Below, in pieces: positions 53,784 to 64,000 of a stretch of 64,000 nucleotides of DNA. Every line of letters starts with the position of its first letter. Positions within the stretch are counted from its first letter, which is position 1. The notes under the pieces were generated by a model. It had not been told where the DNA came from. It ran no database searches and was given only the letters and a program-made list of their open reading frames with translations. Source of the stretch: Longimicrobiales bacterium (lineage in GTDB: Bacteria > Gemmatimonadota > Gemmatimonadetes > Longimicrobiales > Gaopeijiaceae); contig OX638356.1 of the NCBI GenBank assembly GCA_951813395.1, forward strand, positions 2,306,501 through 2,370,500, written 5' to 3'. Both the position numbers and the translations under genes were made by a program.

Positions 53784-54907
53784 AGCGCCGGCTCCTGTTC
53801 GTCGGCGCCGCCTGTGCGGTCGCAAGCGCGTGCGCGAGCTCGGACACTTCGATCGAGTTTCGCGAGGTAGCCGCCGAGGCACTCACGATGCCCTTCCCCG
53901 AGGTGGAGTTCACGGCCATACGGGATATCGCCGTCTCCCCGGACGCGGTCTGGGTCCTCGATACCTCTCCTCCGTTTCTGACGCGCATCGAGCACTTCGG
54001 CGGTGGCGTCCTTCGTGGCGGCGACCGCGGTGAGGGTCCGGAAGATCTCGTTTTCCCGATCGCGGTGCAGGTCGACCCGAATCACGGGACGGCCCACGTG
54101 TGGGATCTTGGCAGCAGACAGCACAAGGTCTTCGACGCGACGATGTCGCTGGTCCGGTCCGATCGCCTGCGCGGCGCGTCCTGGGCGCGGCGAAGGGACT
54201 TCACCGATGTCTCCTACGCGGATCCATATCGTGTCCGTCTCAATGCACGGGGCACGGTCGTCATCGACGCGTCCGGCGGTCTCGACGTGACGGCCGATTT
54301 CCAACGCGCATCTCTTGTCCGGGCCGATTCCGCCCTTGAGACCCGGCAGGAAGTCGTGGCCTTCTCGGATCACATGCGGTCGACAGGCGAAGCTCCCGGA
54401 GAGTTCGCGCCGGTTCCCCTGTGGGACGCCTGCGGAAGCGATCTGGTGCTCTGGCGTCCTGCCTCGCACGACCTGGTCTGGCTGGACGATGACGGATCGA
54501 TCGCAGCCGAGGTCCCGATCCCGGGCCGCCCCTCCCCGATCCGCGAGGCGGATATCGTGTTCTACCTGGAGAAGATGATACGCCTCGAGCTTGGCCCGAA
54601 CTACGTCGAAGCCGGGATCGACCTGGACGTCATGGCGCGAGACGTGCGAGCGCAGTTTTCGGATGAATTGCCGTTCGTGACGTCCGTCCTGTGCGAGGCG
54701 GGAGGTCCGGCCTGGCTTCGGCTCTTCGACAACCGGGCCGATCCGCTTGGGCACGGCCGCCGCTGGCTGCGGGTGACCAGCGCGGGAGCGGTGGACGCGT
54801 TCGAATTCCCTCCCTTGTTCGAGCCCCTTACGGCCACGCCGCGAGGGGTGCTCGGTTCCTTTGGATTCTCCGACGGCGTACGGTGGCTGGCCGCATGGAC
54901 AGAGTAG
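53780..54907 (+). CDS. 6-bladed beta-propeller lipoprotein
   Basis: A 375-residue protein with a lipoprotein-type signal (VGAACAVASACASS, likely lipidated Cys at 18). It has repeats of the 6-bladed beta-propeller (NHL/DUF4934-like) kind: IRDIAVSPDAVWVLDTSPPF, RGGDRGEGPEDLVFPI, DLGSRQHKVFD and VWLDDDGSIAAEV. In Bacteroidota such propellers often sit next to small exported cysteine-containing (NVEALA) peptides, which parallels the gene that follows here. It may bind or sense a peptide at the membrane. The ATG overlaps the preceding stop. Confidence 0.83.
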   Translation: MKRRLLFVGAACAVASACASSDTSIEFREVAAEALTMPFPEVEFTAIRDIAVSPDAVWVLDTSPPFLTRIEHFGGGVLRGGDRGEGPEDLVFPIAVQVDPNHGTAHVWDLGSRQHKVFDATMSLVRSDRLRGASWARRRDFTDVSYADPYRVRLNARGTVVIDASGGLDVTADFQRASLVRADSALETRQEVVAFSDHMRSTGEAPGEFAPVPLWDACGSDLVLWRPASHDLVWLDDDGSIAAEVPIPGRPSPIREADIVFYLEKMIRLELGPNYVEAGIDLDVMARDVRAQFSDELPFVTSVLCEAGGPAWLRLFDNRADPLGHGRRWLRVTSAGAVDAFEFPPLFEPLTATPRGVLGSFGFSDGVRWLAAWTE

Positions 54908-54945
54908 CCCGTATCGCGTCGCGTTACCTCAGAGAGGAATGGCCC

Positions 54946-55152
54946 ATGCGCAAGCTGGTCCTGGCTGGTCTGATCGCTCTCAACCTTCTGCTGGCGGTCG
55001 CCCTGTTCGCGGCTCCGGCCCAAACGCTGATCACGCGCTTCACACGGTCCGACTGCTGCTGGGGCGAGGGCGCCAAGGCCTATTGCTGCCGCGAATGCTG
55101 CTGGCTCGTAAAGAACTGTGACCGTGACAGCGAATGCCGGCCCGATCCATGA
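54946..55152 (+). CDS. Small exported cysteine-rich peptide (8 Cys)
   Basis: A 68-residue protein. Residues 1-25 form a hydrophobic signal sequence ending AAPAQ. The remaining 43 residues contain eight cysteines at 37, 38, 47, 48, 51, 52, 58 and 64, in the pattern CC-x8-CC-x2-CC-x5-C-x5-C. AGAGGAA precedes the ATG. It overlaps the next gene by 4 bp and lies 38 bp after the propeller gene. No family is recognised. Four disulfides, metal binding or peptide maturation are all possible. No peptide-modifying enzyme or transporter is adjacent. Confidence 0.75.
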   Translation: MRKLVLAGLIALNLLLAVALFAAPAQTLITRFTRSDCCWGEGAKAYCCRECCWLVKNCDRDSECRPDP

Positions 55153-55988
55153 CCAGACGGTTTGAACGCCCTGGATCCACCCGCGGCATGGCCGCGATGG
55201 CCCCGGCGCTGAAAGCGGCCGCCCTCTGGGCCCTGGGACTCGTGGTTGTGATCGTGGTGTTCCACACCATCGCCGTGGCCCAGCCCCAACCGTGGTCGGG
55301 CCAGATGTGGCTCGCGTACGTGGCCGGCCGGTTGGGGATCGTCCTGCCCTTTGCCGCATTCGCCGGGGGTGTGGCGATTTGGGAACGAAATCCAGCTGCG
55401 GGAAGGACCCGGGTGGCGGTTCTGGCCGGGCTGGTCATCGGGCTGGCGAGCTATGCGTCGTCCGAAGTCGTCAGTCCCCTCGCGGACTACGCCGCCCTGG
55501 CCGGAGAGCCGGATCTGGCGGAAATCAGACCCTTCGGACCGCGGACTCCCGCGGGGAAGCTCCGTCAACTCCGCTTCGTCGAAGCGAACCCTCCGGAGCA
55601 GTATCGGATGGGCGACATGACACGGACCCCTCCCAACGGGATCCGGCTTTTGCTGCACCTTCCGCTGGTTGCTGTGGCCTTCTCCGTACTCAACAGCGTG
55701 CTGGGACTCCAGGCAGCCCGATTGACGACCGCCCTCCGCACGCCGAGCCGCCGAAACGGGCGCCTGGCCATCGGCCTGGCCGGGGGGTTGGCGTTCTTTG
55801 GCGCGGTCTTTGTCGCGGGCCAACCGGGCCGCGACTGGGTCGCGTTATCCGGTGCCGTGGCAGCATGGCTGCCGCTGGCGGTGCCGCTCCTCGAAGCCAT
55901 GGTGCTCAAAGCGATGATCTACCGCGAGGACGTCTCCGTTTTCGGCCGGTTGAGCGGCAGACAACCCTTCCTTTGGCGAGGAACCTGA
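55149..55988 (+). CDS. Six-helix integral membrane protein of unknown function
   Basis: A 279-residue protein with six predicted transmembrane helices at about 24-45, 60-80, 92-110, 165-190, 205-225 and 230-255. A periplasmic-size loop of about 55 residues between helices three and four contains PLADYAALAGEPDLAEIRPF. The arrangement recalls the membrane part of LptF/LptG proteins, but the match is too weak to assign. The ATG overlaps the stop of the cysteine-rich peptide gene (ATGA), so the two are translationally coupled and probably act together. An anti-sigma gene follows after 3 bp. Confidence 0.75.
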   Translation: MTRRFERPGSTRGMAAMAPALKAAALWALGLVVVIVVFHTIAVAQPQPWSGQMWLAYVAGRLGIVLPFAAFAGGVAIWERNPAAGRTRVAVLAGLVIGLASYASSEVVSPLADYAALAGEPDLAEIRPFGPRTPAGKLRQLRFVEANPPEQYRMGDMTRTPPNGIRLLLHLPLVAVAFSVLNSVLGLQAARLTTALRTPSRRNGRLAIGLAGGLAFFGAVFVAGQPGRDWVALSGAVAAWLPLAVPLLEAMVLKAMIYREDVSVFGRLSGRQPFLWRGT

Positions 55989-55991
55989 AAC

Positions 55992-56429
55992 ATGTCCTGT
56001 CCCGATCTGTGGGGCGTCCGCGACGACAGACCCCGTACCGAGGAGGATCCGGGTGTGCGGGAACACCTGCAGACCTGCCTCGATTGCCGTCGCGACATGC
56101 TTCTTATCCAGGCGGCGAAAGCGGCGTTCGCGCCGCAACCGGAGACCTCGCCGCGCCTCGACCATCTCAATGAGCTTGTCTTGCGGACGATGGCGAAAAG
56201 GCGGATCCAGCGAGCAATCGTTCGTCCCCTGGACGCGGGGGTGACAGGATTGCTGGGGGCGTTGACGGTCGCGGCCGCGATCCTGACAACCGGCGGGCAC
56301 CTCCAGCCGGGAGCGACCACGCTCGAGTTGGCCCTTTTGGCCGCTGGCGGGGGGGTGGCAGCCGCAGCCGCACACATTCTGGCTGGCAGAAGGGAACACA
56401 CGCTGGCGCTCCAGGCCGCGCAGATCTGA
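55992..56429 (+). CDS. Zinc-finger anti-sigma factor (zf-HC2 type)
   Basis: A 145-residue protein. Residues 1-45 carry the zinc anti-sigma pattern with an early Cys (SCPDLWG) and HLQTCLDCRRD (H-x3-C-x2-C). Residues about 75-135 contain two transmembrane helices (GLLGALTVAAAILTT, LALLAAGGGVAAAAAHILAG). It should bind the ECF sigma factor encoded 31 bp downstream. Here the anti-sigma gene comes before the sigma gene, the reverse of the operon at 25489. Confidence 0.85.
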   Translation: MSCPDLWGVRDDRPRTEEDPGVREHLQTCLDCRRDMLLIQAAKAAFAPQPETSPRLDHLNELVLRTMAKRRIQRAIVRPLDAGVTGLLGALTVAAAILTTGGHLQPGATTLELALLAAGGGVAAAAAHILAGRREHTLALQAAQI

Positions 56430-56460
56430 CTCGCCCGGCTTCGCGGAACCCGAGCCCTCG

Positions 56461-57075
56461 ATGACTCGTCCCCGCAGCGGAGACGCGAAGCGCCTGTCAT
56501 TCGACGCCGTGAGGTTCGTTGCCGGCGGCGACTACGCCCGGCGGGTCGTTCAGGAGTATGGTCCGCTGGCATGGACCATTTGCAAGGGGTACGCGCGCGA
56601 CCATGACCACCTGGACGACCTGTACCAGGAGACCTGGCTGAAGGTGTATGCCACCGCGGGATCGTTTCGGGCCACGGGCAGCTTTCAGGGGTGGCTTGCC
56701 CGGCTGACCCGCAACGTATGCGTCAGCGAATACCGGACCCGGATGGCTGCCGCCCGGAGCCTCGACCGCTACGCCGGCGAGTTGGCCGCCTCCGGTGAAG
56801 CCGCGGCAGGTCCCGATCCGCTCGATCGCGTCGAGGGCGAGTTTCTGCATCGCATCATCCGCGAGGCGATCGACGACCTCCCGGCCCGCGAGAGGCAGGC
56901 GTTGACCCTGAGACTGATCGACGGGGAGAGCCCGGCCGAGGTGGCTCGCCTGATGCGCGTGCGGCCCGCGACCGTGCGCTCCCACATCCGCCATGCCCTG
57001 AAACGGCTCAGGAAGCGGATAGAGGATCCGCGCGACCCGCTGCACGTCCTCCTGCGCTTCCGGCCCAACGACTGA
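56461..57075 (+). CDS. ECF RNA polymerase sigma factor
   Basis: A 204-residue ECF sigma factor. Region 2 spans about 25-100 (YGPLAWTICKGYARDHDHLD, then TGSFQGWLARLTRNVCVSEY) and region 4 about 135-190 (LPARERQALTLRLIDGESPA, then VRPATVRSHIRHALKRLRK). It is the last gene of the cassette that begins with the thioredoxin-like gene and probably directs transcription of that cassette, controlled by the zinc anti-sigma factor upstream. It is not close to the ECF sigma factor at 25489. Confidence 0.92.
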   Translation: MTRPRSGDAKRLSFDAVRFVAGGDYARRVVQEYGPLAWTICKGYARDHDHLDDLYQETWLKVYATAGSFRATGSFQGWLARLTRNVCVSEYRTRMAAARSLDRYAGELAASGEAAAGPDPLDRVEGEFLHRIIREAIDDLPARERQALTLRLIDGESPAEVARLMRVRPATVRSHIRHALKRLRKRIEDPRDPLHVLLRFRPND

Positions 57076-57140
57076 CCGGCAGCCGGCAGGCCCGCCCGCC
57101 ACTTGTGACGGCCACGGGGTCAGTCGATACTTCGGTTGCC

Positions 57141-58301
57141 ATGCCACCCGCAATCCAGCAACCACCGGTTCCGCCCCCGTTCCGGGGACACGACGCGCTC
57201 AGGGCGTCGCTCGGCCGCGCCCTCGACCGCGATGCCCTGCCCGCCACGGTGCTGATCCATGGCACGCCGGGTTGCGGCAAGCAATCCCTCGCCCTCTGGC
57301 TGGCTCGCGCCCGGCTGTGCACCGGCGGCGCCGACCGCCCGTGTGATCGCTGTGGAAGCTGCCGGCTGGCCTTGCGCCTCGAGCACCCGGACATCCATTG
57401 GTACTTCCCGCTCCCGCGTCCGCGGCGCGTCCACGGACCCGCCAGGCTGGCGGAGGCTCTGGAGGCCGCGCGTCACGAACGGCTCGCGGAGTTTCGCAGG
57501 CAGCCGCTGCGGGCGGAGGGAAGCGATGAGGTCAAGGGCATCTATCTGGCCGCCGTTGTCACGCTCCGCCACCAGGCGCACAAGCGGCCGGCCATGAGCG
57601 ACGAGCAGTTCTTCGTCGTGGGGGACGCGGAACATCTTGTCCCTCAGGAGGCCAGCCCCGAAGCCGCCAACGCGCTTCTCAAACTCCTGGAGGAGCCCCC
57701 CGACGGGACCCGGTTCATCCTGACGTCCGGGAAGCCGGGAAGCTTGCTGGACACCGTTCGTTCCCGTGCCCTCCCCATTCACCTTCCCCCGCTCCCCACG
57801 AAAGAGGTCGCCGGTTTTCTCGAAGAGCACTGCGGGGCGGACCGCGAGGCGGCACGGAGCGCGGCCGTCCTTTCACAGGGATCGATCGGCGCAGCGCTCG
57901 GCCATCTGGACCGCGAGGGCTTTCACGCGGACCAGCGAAGCAGCGCGCTGGACCTGCTCCGGATCGCAACCGGCGGGAAGCGTGCGGAAGCCTTCAAGGC
58001 GGCACTCAAATGCGGACCCGCCGGGGCCAGGGGCCTCCTTGACCTGCTGGGCGCGCTGCAGCTGTGGATTCGTGACCTCGGGGCGGCCGGCCTGGGCCAG
58101 GACCAGCGGGTGATCAACGCCGATGAACTGCCCTACCTGCGGGATACCGCCGGGCGCCTGAAGCTGACGCCGGAGCGGGTCGCGCGAGCGGTCGATCACG
58201 TGGAGCGGGCCCGGATGCTTGCGCTCGGCAACGTGAATCCGCAGCTCTTCGTCGGTACACTTCTTCTGGAACTGGAAGAAACACTAAACAAAGTGGTTTA
58301 G
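57141..58301 (+). CDS. holB: DNA polymerase III delta-prime subunit
   Basis: A 386-residue clamp-loader subunit. The P-loop region reads [19 protein letters not shown] four-cysteine zinc module follows (C-x8-C-x2-C-x2-C, in CDRCGSC), then the conserved [20 protein letters not shown] and [14 protein letters not shown], then [12 protein letters not shown]. The central stretch after the zinc module ([15 protein letters not shown], about 100 residues) is longer than in E. coli HolB, an insert common outside proteobacteria. The start is ATG 57141, since the preceding GTG extension is not family-like. moaC follows after 2 bp. Confidence 0.92.
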   Translation: MPPAIQQPPVPPPFRGHDALRASLGRALDRDALPATVLIHGTPGCGKQSLALWLARARLCTGGADRPCDRCGSCRLALRLEHPDIHWYFPLPRPRRVHGPARLAEALEAARHERLAEFRRQPLRAEGSDEVKGIYLAAVVTLRHQAHKRPAMSDEQFFVVGDAEHLVPQEASPEAANALLKLLEEPPDGTRFILTSGKPGSLLDTVRSRALPIHLPPLPTKEVAGFLEEHCGADREAARSAAVLSQGSIGAALGHLDREGFHADQRSSALDLLRIATGGKRAEAFKAALKCGPAGARGLLDLLGALQLWIRDLGAAGLGQDQRVINADELPYLRDTAGRLKLTPERVARAVDHVERARMLALGNVNPQLFVGTLLLELEETLNKVV

Positions 58302-58303
58302 CA

Positions 58304-58870
58304 ATGTCGGATTCGGGCATCGCAGACATGCATCGGGCCGCGCGGGCCGCCAGGAGAGCCGGGAAGGACGCGGACACCTCCGACACACGCGAGGCGCTGA
58401 CCCACCTTGACCCGGACGGCAAGGCGACGATGGTCGACGTGACGGAAAAAGCACACACGGCCCGCCACGCGGTCGCGCACGGCGTGCTCAGGTGCTCGCG
58501 GCGTGCTTTCCGGCTTCTCTCCGAGGGCGGCAACCCGAAGGGAGATGTCGAAAGTGTCGCCCGTCTCGCAGGGATCATGGCGGGCAAACGCACGGGCGAA
58601 CTGATTCCGCTCTGCCACGTGCTTCCCGCGGCCAGCATCGCGGTGGACATCGAACCGGACCCGACTCTGCCCGGCCTGCGGGTCACCGCGACCGCAAGCA
58701 TCAAGGGACGGACGGGGGTGGAGATGGAGGCGCTGACCGCGGTTTCCGTGACCCTGCTGACCGCCTATGACATGCTCAAGTCCGTCGATCGCGGCATGAC
58801 GATCGAATCGGTCGAACTGTTGCGAAAATCGGGCGGACGTTCCGGATCCTGGCAGCGCGGCCCGGAGTGA
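58304..58870 (+). CDS. moaC: Cyclic pyranopterin monophosphate synthase
   Basis: A 188-residue MoaC, which forms cPMP in molybdenum cofactor synthesis. Signature segments are [38 protein letters not shown] and [20 protein letters not shown], followed by MLKSVDRGM. An N-terminal extension of about 30 residues precedes the usual start. No other moa or moe gene is in the window. It begins 2 bp after holB and ends 16 bp from a convergent gene. Confidence 0.95.
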   Translation: MSDSGIADMHRAARAARRAGKDADTSDTREALTHLDPDGKATMVDVTEKAHTARHAVAHGVLRCSRRAFRLLSEGGNPKGDVESVARLAGIMAGKRTGELIPLCHVLPAASIAVDIEPDPTLPGLRVTATASIKGRTGVEMEALTAVSVTLLTAYDMLKSVDRGMTIESVELLRKSGGRSGSWQRGPE

Positions 58871-58886
58871 CGTTCGACCGCGGCCC

Positions 58887-61623
<2,737 letters not shown>

Positions 61624-61627
61624 CTAG

Positions 61628-62086
61628 TCAACGGTCGTGCGGCGCATCCGGACCAGGTCCGGGACCCGAGTCGTCCGCTGTCGCGGCGGCCCGCTCCGAG
61701 CCCTCCTTGTCCGTTGACTCGCCGGTTCGCCCGGAATCCGGGTCCCTGGCCGCTAGGGAGGCTGGCTCCGAGTCCTCCGCGTCCGCCGTGCCGCCCGCAA
61801 GCTCCTCCATGAGCTGGCGACCCGCCCTGGCAACGCCGCCGAGGGCACGGTCGGCGGCGGCGACCACCTGGAACGCCTCGCGCAGGTTCGAGGGATTGAA
61901 GGAGGAATTGCGGAGTCGGTCCTCAATGCCCTCCGCGAACCGCTGAAGTCCGCTCGGCCCGCTCTCCGCTTCGGCGGAGGCGTAACGGGACTCGAGGAAT
62001 TCGATGTAGTCCAACACCTGGTAGACCTGCACCTCGGGGAGGCTCTCGATCTTCCGTACGACGCGGGCTCTGAGGACATCGTGCAT
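61628..62086 (-). CDS. Small acidic protein, DUF2281-like N-terminus
   Basis: A 152-residue protein. The first 40 residues form a helical segment, VVRKIESLPEVQVYQVLDYI followed by EFLESRYA, similar to the DUF2281 family seen in some antitoxin-like or small regulatory proteins. The rest is low-complexity, rich in Ala, Glu, Ser and Asp, and probably disordered. AGGA precedes the ATG at 62086; a longer start at 62113 lacks a site. No toxin gene is adjacent. It lies 31 bp upstream of guaB on the same strand; function unknown. Confidence 0.65.
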   Translation of the reverse strand: MHDVLRARVVRKIESLPEVQVYQVLDYIEFLESRYASAEAESGPSGLQRFAEGIEDRLRNSSFNPSNLREAFQVVAAADRALGGVARAGRQLMEELAGGTADAEDSEPASLAARDPDSGRTGESTDKEGSERAAATADDSGPGPGPDAPHDR

Positions 62087-62208
62087 ATTCCTAAGAAGCC
62101 GCTGACGGATCATTAACGCAAGCCGGGGTTATTTTCGGGCACATCCCGTGGCCCCGGGCGTCATTCGGCGGCCCCACGGCTTCCCGACGGCCCACGAACG
62201 CCTTCGAC

Positions 62209-63021
62209 ATGTCAGACACGACCGAATATCGATTCCTCCCGCTGCGCGGCGTTCCCCTCGGCGAGGAATGCGAGGCGCGGTATGACCGCTGGCTCGAATC
62301 GCTGGAGGAAGAGCTCTCCGATCCCGGCACCGACCGGTACGAATTCTGCCGGAGGGTGCTGGAGGAGATCTACTTCCCCGGTGGCCTCGAGGCCGCCAGC
62401 CCGATTCTCCGCGATCAGATGGACCCGCGCAACGTCACGCTGGAGCCTGAGTACTATGTCGACACCGATCTCGGCCGGTACGATCGCGTGAAGCCGCTGA
62501 TCTGGCTCTGGGAGATGTTCGACAAGAGCCTGCTGGGAGAAAACGTGCACCTGGGCGTGAAGTTCCGCCGCATGCTCGCCAAGCGCATCTTCGCCCGGTG
62601 CGGGAAGAACTTCAAGGCCTTCCACTTCGTGAAACTCTCGTTCGGCTACGGGATCGAGGTCGGGGACGATGTCGTCGTGCACCGGCACGTCCTCCTCGAC
62701 GACCGGGGCGGGATCCGGATCGGGAGCCGGGTGTCCATCTCCGACTACGCGAACGTCTACTCGCACAGTCATCACATCTGCGAGCCGCGCGACGTGCGCA
62801 CCCCGCGCACCGTGATCGGCGACGGCGTGCGCATCGCCTATCACGCCACGGTGCTCGCCGGCACGAACCTGGCGCCCAATTCGATGGTTGGCGCACACGC
62901 GCTCGTCACCAGGGACACCGAACCCGACACGGTCCACGTGGGAATACCCGCCAAACCGGTGACGCGCAAGCCGAAGCGAAAGCGCCGTCCGCCCACACCG
63001 GACCCGCTTGGCGAGGGGTAG
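62209..63021 (+). CDS. Left-handed beta-helix acyltransferase (hexapeptide family)
   Basis: A 270-residue protein. Residues 1-110 are a helical region without known match. Residues about 140-255 form hexapeptide repeats of the maltose/galactoside O-acetyltransferase kind: GYGIEVGDDVVVHRHVLLDD, IRIGSRVSISDYANVYSHSH, GDGVRIAYHATVLAGTNLAP and MVGAHALVTRDTEPDTVHVG, closing with IPAKPV. The conserved catalytic His is in the HSHHI segment. It may acetylate a sugar or polysaccharide; the acceptor is unknown. The C-terminus is basic and Pro-rich. Confidence 0.87.
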   Translation: MSDTTEYRFLPLRGVPLGEECEARYDRWLESLEEELSDPGTDRYEFCRRVLEEIYFPGGLEAASPILRDQMDPRNVTLEPEYYVDTDLGRYDRVKPLIWLWEMFDKSLLGENVHLGVKFRRMLAKRIFARCGKNFKAFHFVKLSFGYGIEVGDDVVVHRHVLLDDRGGIRIGSRVSISDYANVYSHSHHICEPRDVRTPRTVIGDGVRIAYHATVLAGTNLAPNSMVGAHALVTRDTEPDTVHVGIPAKPVTRKPKRKRRPPTPDPLGEG

Positions 63022-63051
63022 CCGCGCAAGCGCCCGGACACGCCGGTTTCG

Positions 63052-64000
63052 TTAGGCCTCCTTCGCCTCGTAACGCTTCTTCAGACCCTCCACCACCGCG
63101 GGGTCCGCCAGGGTCGTCGTGTCGCCCAGCGCCCGGCCGGCCGCAATGTCGCCGAGGAGCCTCCGCATGATCTTGCCGGACCGCGTCTTGGGGAGGTCGG
63201 CGGCGAACAGGATGTCCTCCGGCCGGGCAATGGGTCCGATGGCCGCCGCCACGTGCGCCCGCAACTCCACCGCCAGGGCATCGCCCGCCTCGAACTCTTG
63301 CATGAGTGTGACGAATGCGGCGATCGCCTGACCCTTCACCGCGTGCTCCTTGCCCACCACCGCGGCCTCCGCGACCGCGGGATGTTCGACCAGCGCGCTC
63401 TCGACCTCCATGGTGCCGATCCGGTGTCCCGCAACGTTCAGGACGTCGTCGACCCTCCCGAGGATCCACAGATAGCCGTCCTCGTCCACCTTGGCGCCGT
63501 CTCCCGGGAAATACACCCCGTCCCACTTGGACCAGTAGGTCTCGCGGTAGCGTTCGTCGTCGCCCCAGATCGTCCTGAGCATCGACGGCCATGGCCGCGT
63601 GACGGCCAGGTATCCCGCATCGACCTGTTCCCCCGCGTCGTTCAGCAGCGTGGCCTGAATGCCCGGAAAGGGACGGCATGCGCTTCCGGGACGGGTGTGC
63701 GTGACACCGGGAAGCGGGGTGATCATGATCCCGCCGGTCTCCGTCTGCCACCACGTGTCGACGATTGGACAGCGCTCGCCGCCGATCACCCGGTGGTACC
63801 ACATCCAGGCCTCCGGATTGATCGATTCTCCCACCGTACCGAGGAGGCGCAGGCGTTGGAGATCGTGTCTTGCGGGCCACGTTTCTCCCCACTGCATGAA
63901 CGCCCGGATCGCCGTGGGTGCCGTGTAGAAGACGGTGACGCCGTACGATTCGCACATCTTCCAGAACCTGCTCTTGTCGGGCCAGTCGGGGGCGCCTTCA
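63052..64000 (-). CDS. acs: Acetyl-CoA synthetase (5' part outside window)
   Basis: The C-terminal 316 residues of an AMP-forming acetyl-CoA synthetase; the frame is open to the window end. Visible are [14 protein letters not shown], the A5-type motif [38 protein letters not shown] with the hinge Asp, and [16 protein letters not shown]. Near the C-terminus is the catalytic Lys in [14 protein letters not shown], the residue acetylated for regulation in other species. It activates acetate to acetyl-CoA. Confidence 0.94.
   Translation of the reverse strand, partial: EGAPDWPDKSRFWKMCESYGVTVFYTAPTAIRAFMQWGETWPARHDLQRLRLLGTVGESINPEAWMWYHRVIGGERCPIVDTWWQTETGGIMITPLPGVTHTRPGSACRPFPGIQATLLNDAGEQVDAGYLAVTRPWPSMLRTIWGDDERYRETYWSKWDGVYFPGDGAKVDEDGYLWILGRVDDVLNVAGHRIGTMEVESALVEHPAVAEAAVVGKEHAVKGQAIAAFVTLMQEFEAGDALAVELRAHVAAAIGPIARPEDILFAADLPKTRSGKIMRRLLGDIAAGRALGDTTTLADPAVVEGLKKRYEAKEA

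Noticed and set aside
54946-55988. Lanthipeptide, lasso or other RiPP cluster around the cysteine-rich peptide
   Set aside because: No cyclase, radical SAM enzyme, protease-transporter or leader-binding protein is present; the N-terminus is an ordinary signal sequence.
61628-62086. Antitoxin of a toxin-antitoxin pair
   Set aside because: The N-terminus resembles DUF2281, but no small toxin gene is adjacent; the next gene on this strand is guaB.

Overview
The window is a compact, high-GC bacterial chromosome segment. It holds about 59 protein genes, with no rRNA, tRNA, CRISPR array or insertion sequence that I could find. Gene content suggests a Gram-negative member of the Gemmatimonadota or a close relative. 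Pointers are a TonB-dependent receptor with an N-terminal carboxypeptidase-like domain, paired M16 peptidases, 6-bladed beta-propeller lipoproteins, System I cytochrome c maturation with a cysteine-type CcmE, an archaeal-type phosphoglucosamine mutase, and many GTG and TTG starts. This placement is inference from gene content, not from a marker phylogeny. Genes are packed into operons whose junctions are mostly 4-bp overlaps of the form NTGA.

Layout. Bases 1-4007 (+): a FAD oxidoreductase (5' cut), a TVP38/VTT-DUF547 fusion and a fusion of two glycosyltransferase-type domains (TIGR04283 plus TIGR04282), a set known from arsenosugar-type loci. Bases 3999-10691 (-): the cytochrome c maturation operon ccmE-ccmF-zinc-ribbon protein-ccmA-ccmB-ccmC-ccmD-like, ending in an outer-membrane-type protein of unknown function. 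Bases 10865-16706 (-): glmM-glmS-dtd-maf-glpK. Bases 16919-24635 (+): a trans-sulfuration PLP enzyme, an M48 peptidase, purD, a YbjQ-family protein, mutM and two M16 proteins, of which the second lacks the zinc motif. ubiE/menG runs back into the last one with a 92-bp convergent coding overlap.

Bases 25489-29884 (+): an ECF sigma factor, a membrane anti-sigma factor, a bactofilin-like membrane protein, a LiaF-like exported protein and a small membrane protein, which together look like an envelope-stress operon. Bases 29894-31268 (-): a NifU-domain protein and Mrp. Bases 31569-33197 (+): pruA. Bases 33255-39811 (-): lepA, a ROK kinase, a PfkB kinase, a STAS-GHKL ATPase, a STAS-like protein and a second Cys/Met PLP enzyme. 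Bases 40137-43126 (+): a TonB-dependent receptor broken by a single frameshift. Bases 43194-53058 (+): DUF58 and BatA-like proteins, mfd, two parvulin-type foldases and pdxA, which appears to start at CTG.

Bases 53223-57075 (+) hold the least explained locus. It encodes a membrane-tethered thioredoxin-fold protein with a CxxS site, a beta-propeller lipoprotein, a 68-residue exported peptide with eight cysteines, a six-helix membrane protein, a zinc-finger anti-sigma factor and an ECF sigma factor. I take it as the best candidate for an undescribed system: a sigma-controlled, exported cysteine-rich peptide cassette. Bases 57141-64000 carry holB, moaC, a MltD-like transglycosylase, guaB, a small acidic protein, a hexapeptide acyltransferase and the 3' part of acs.
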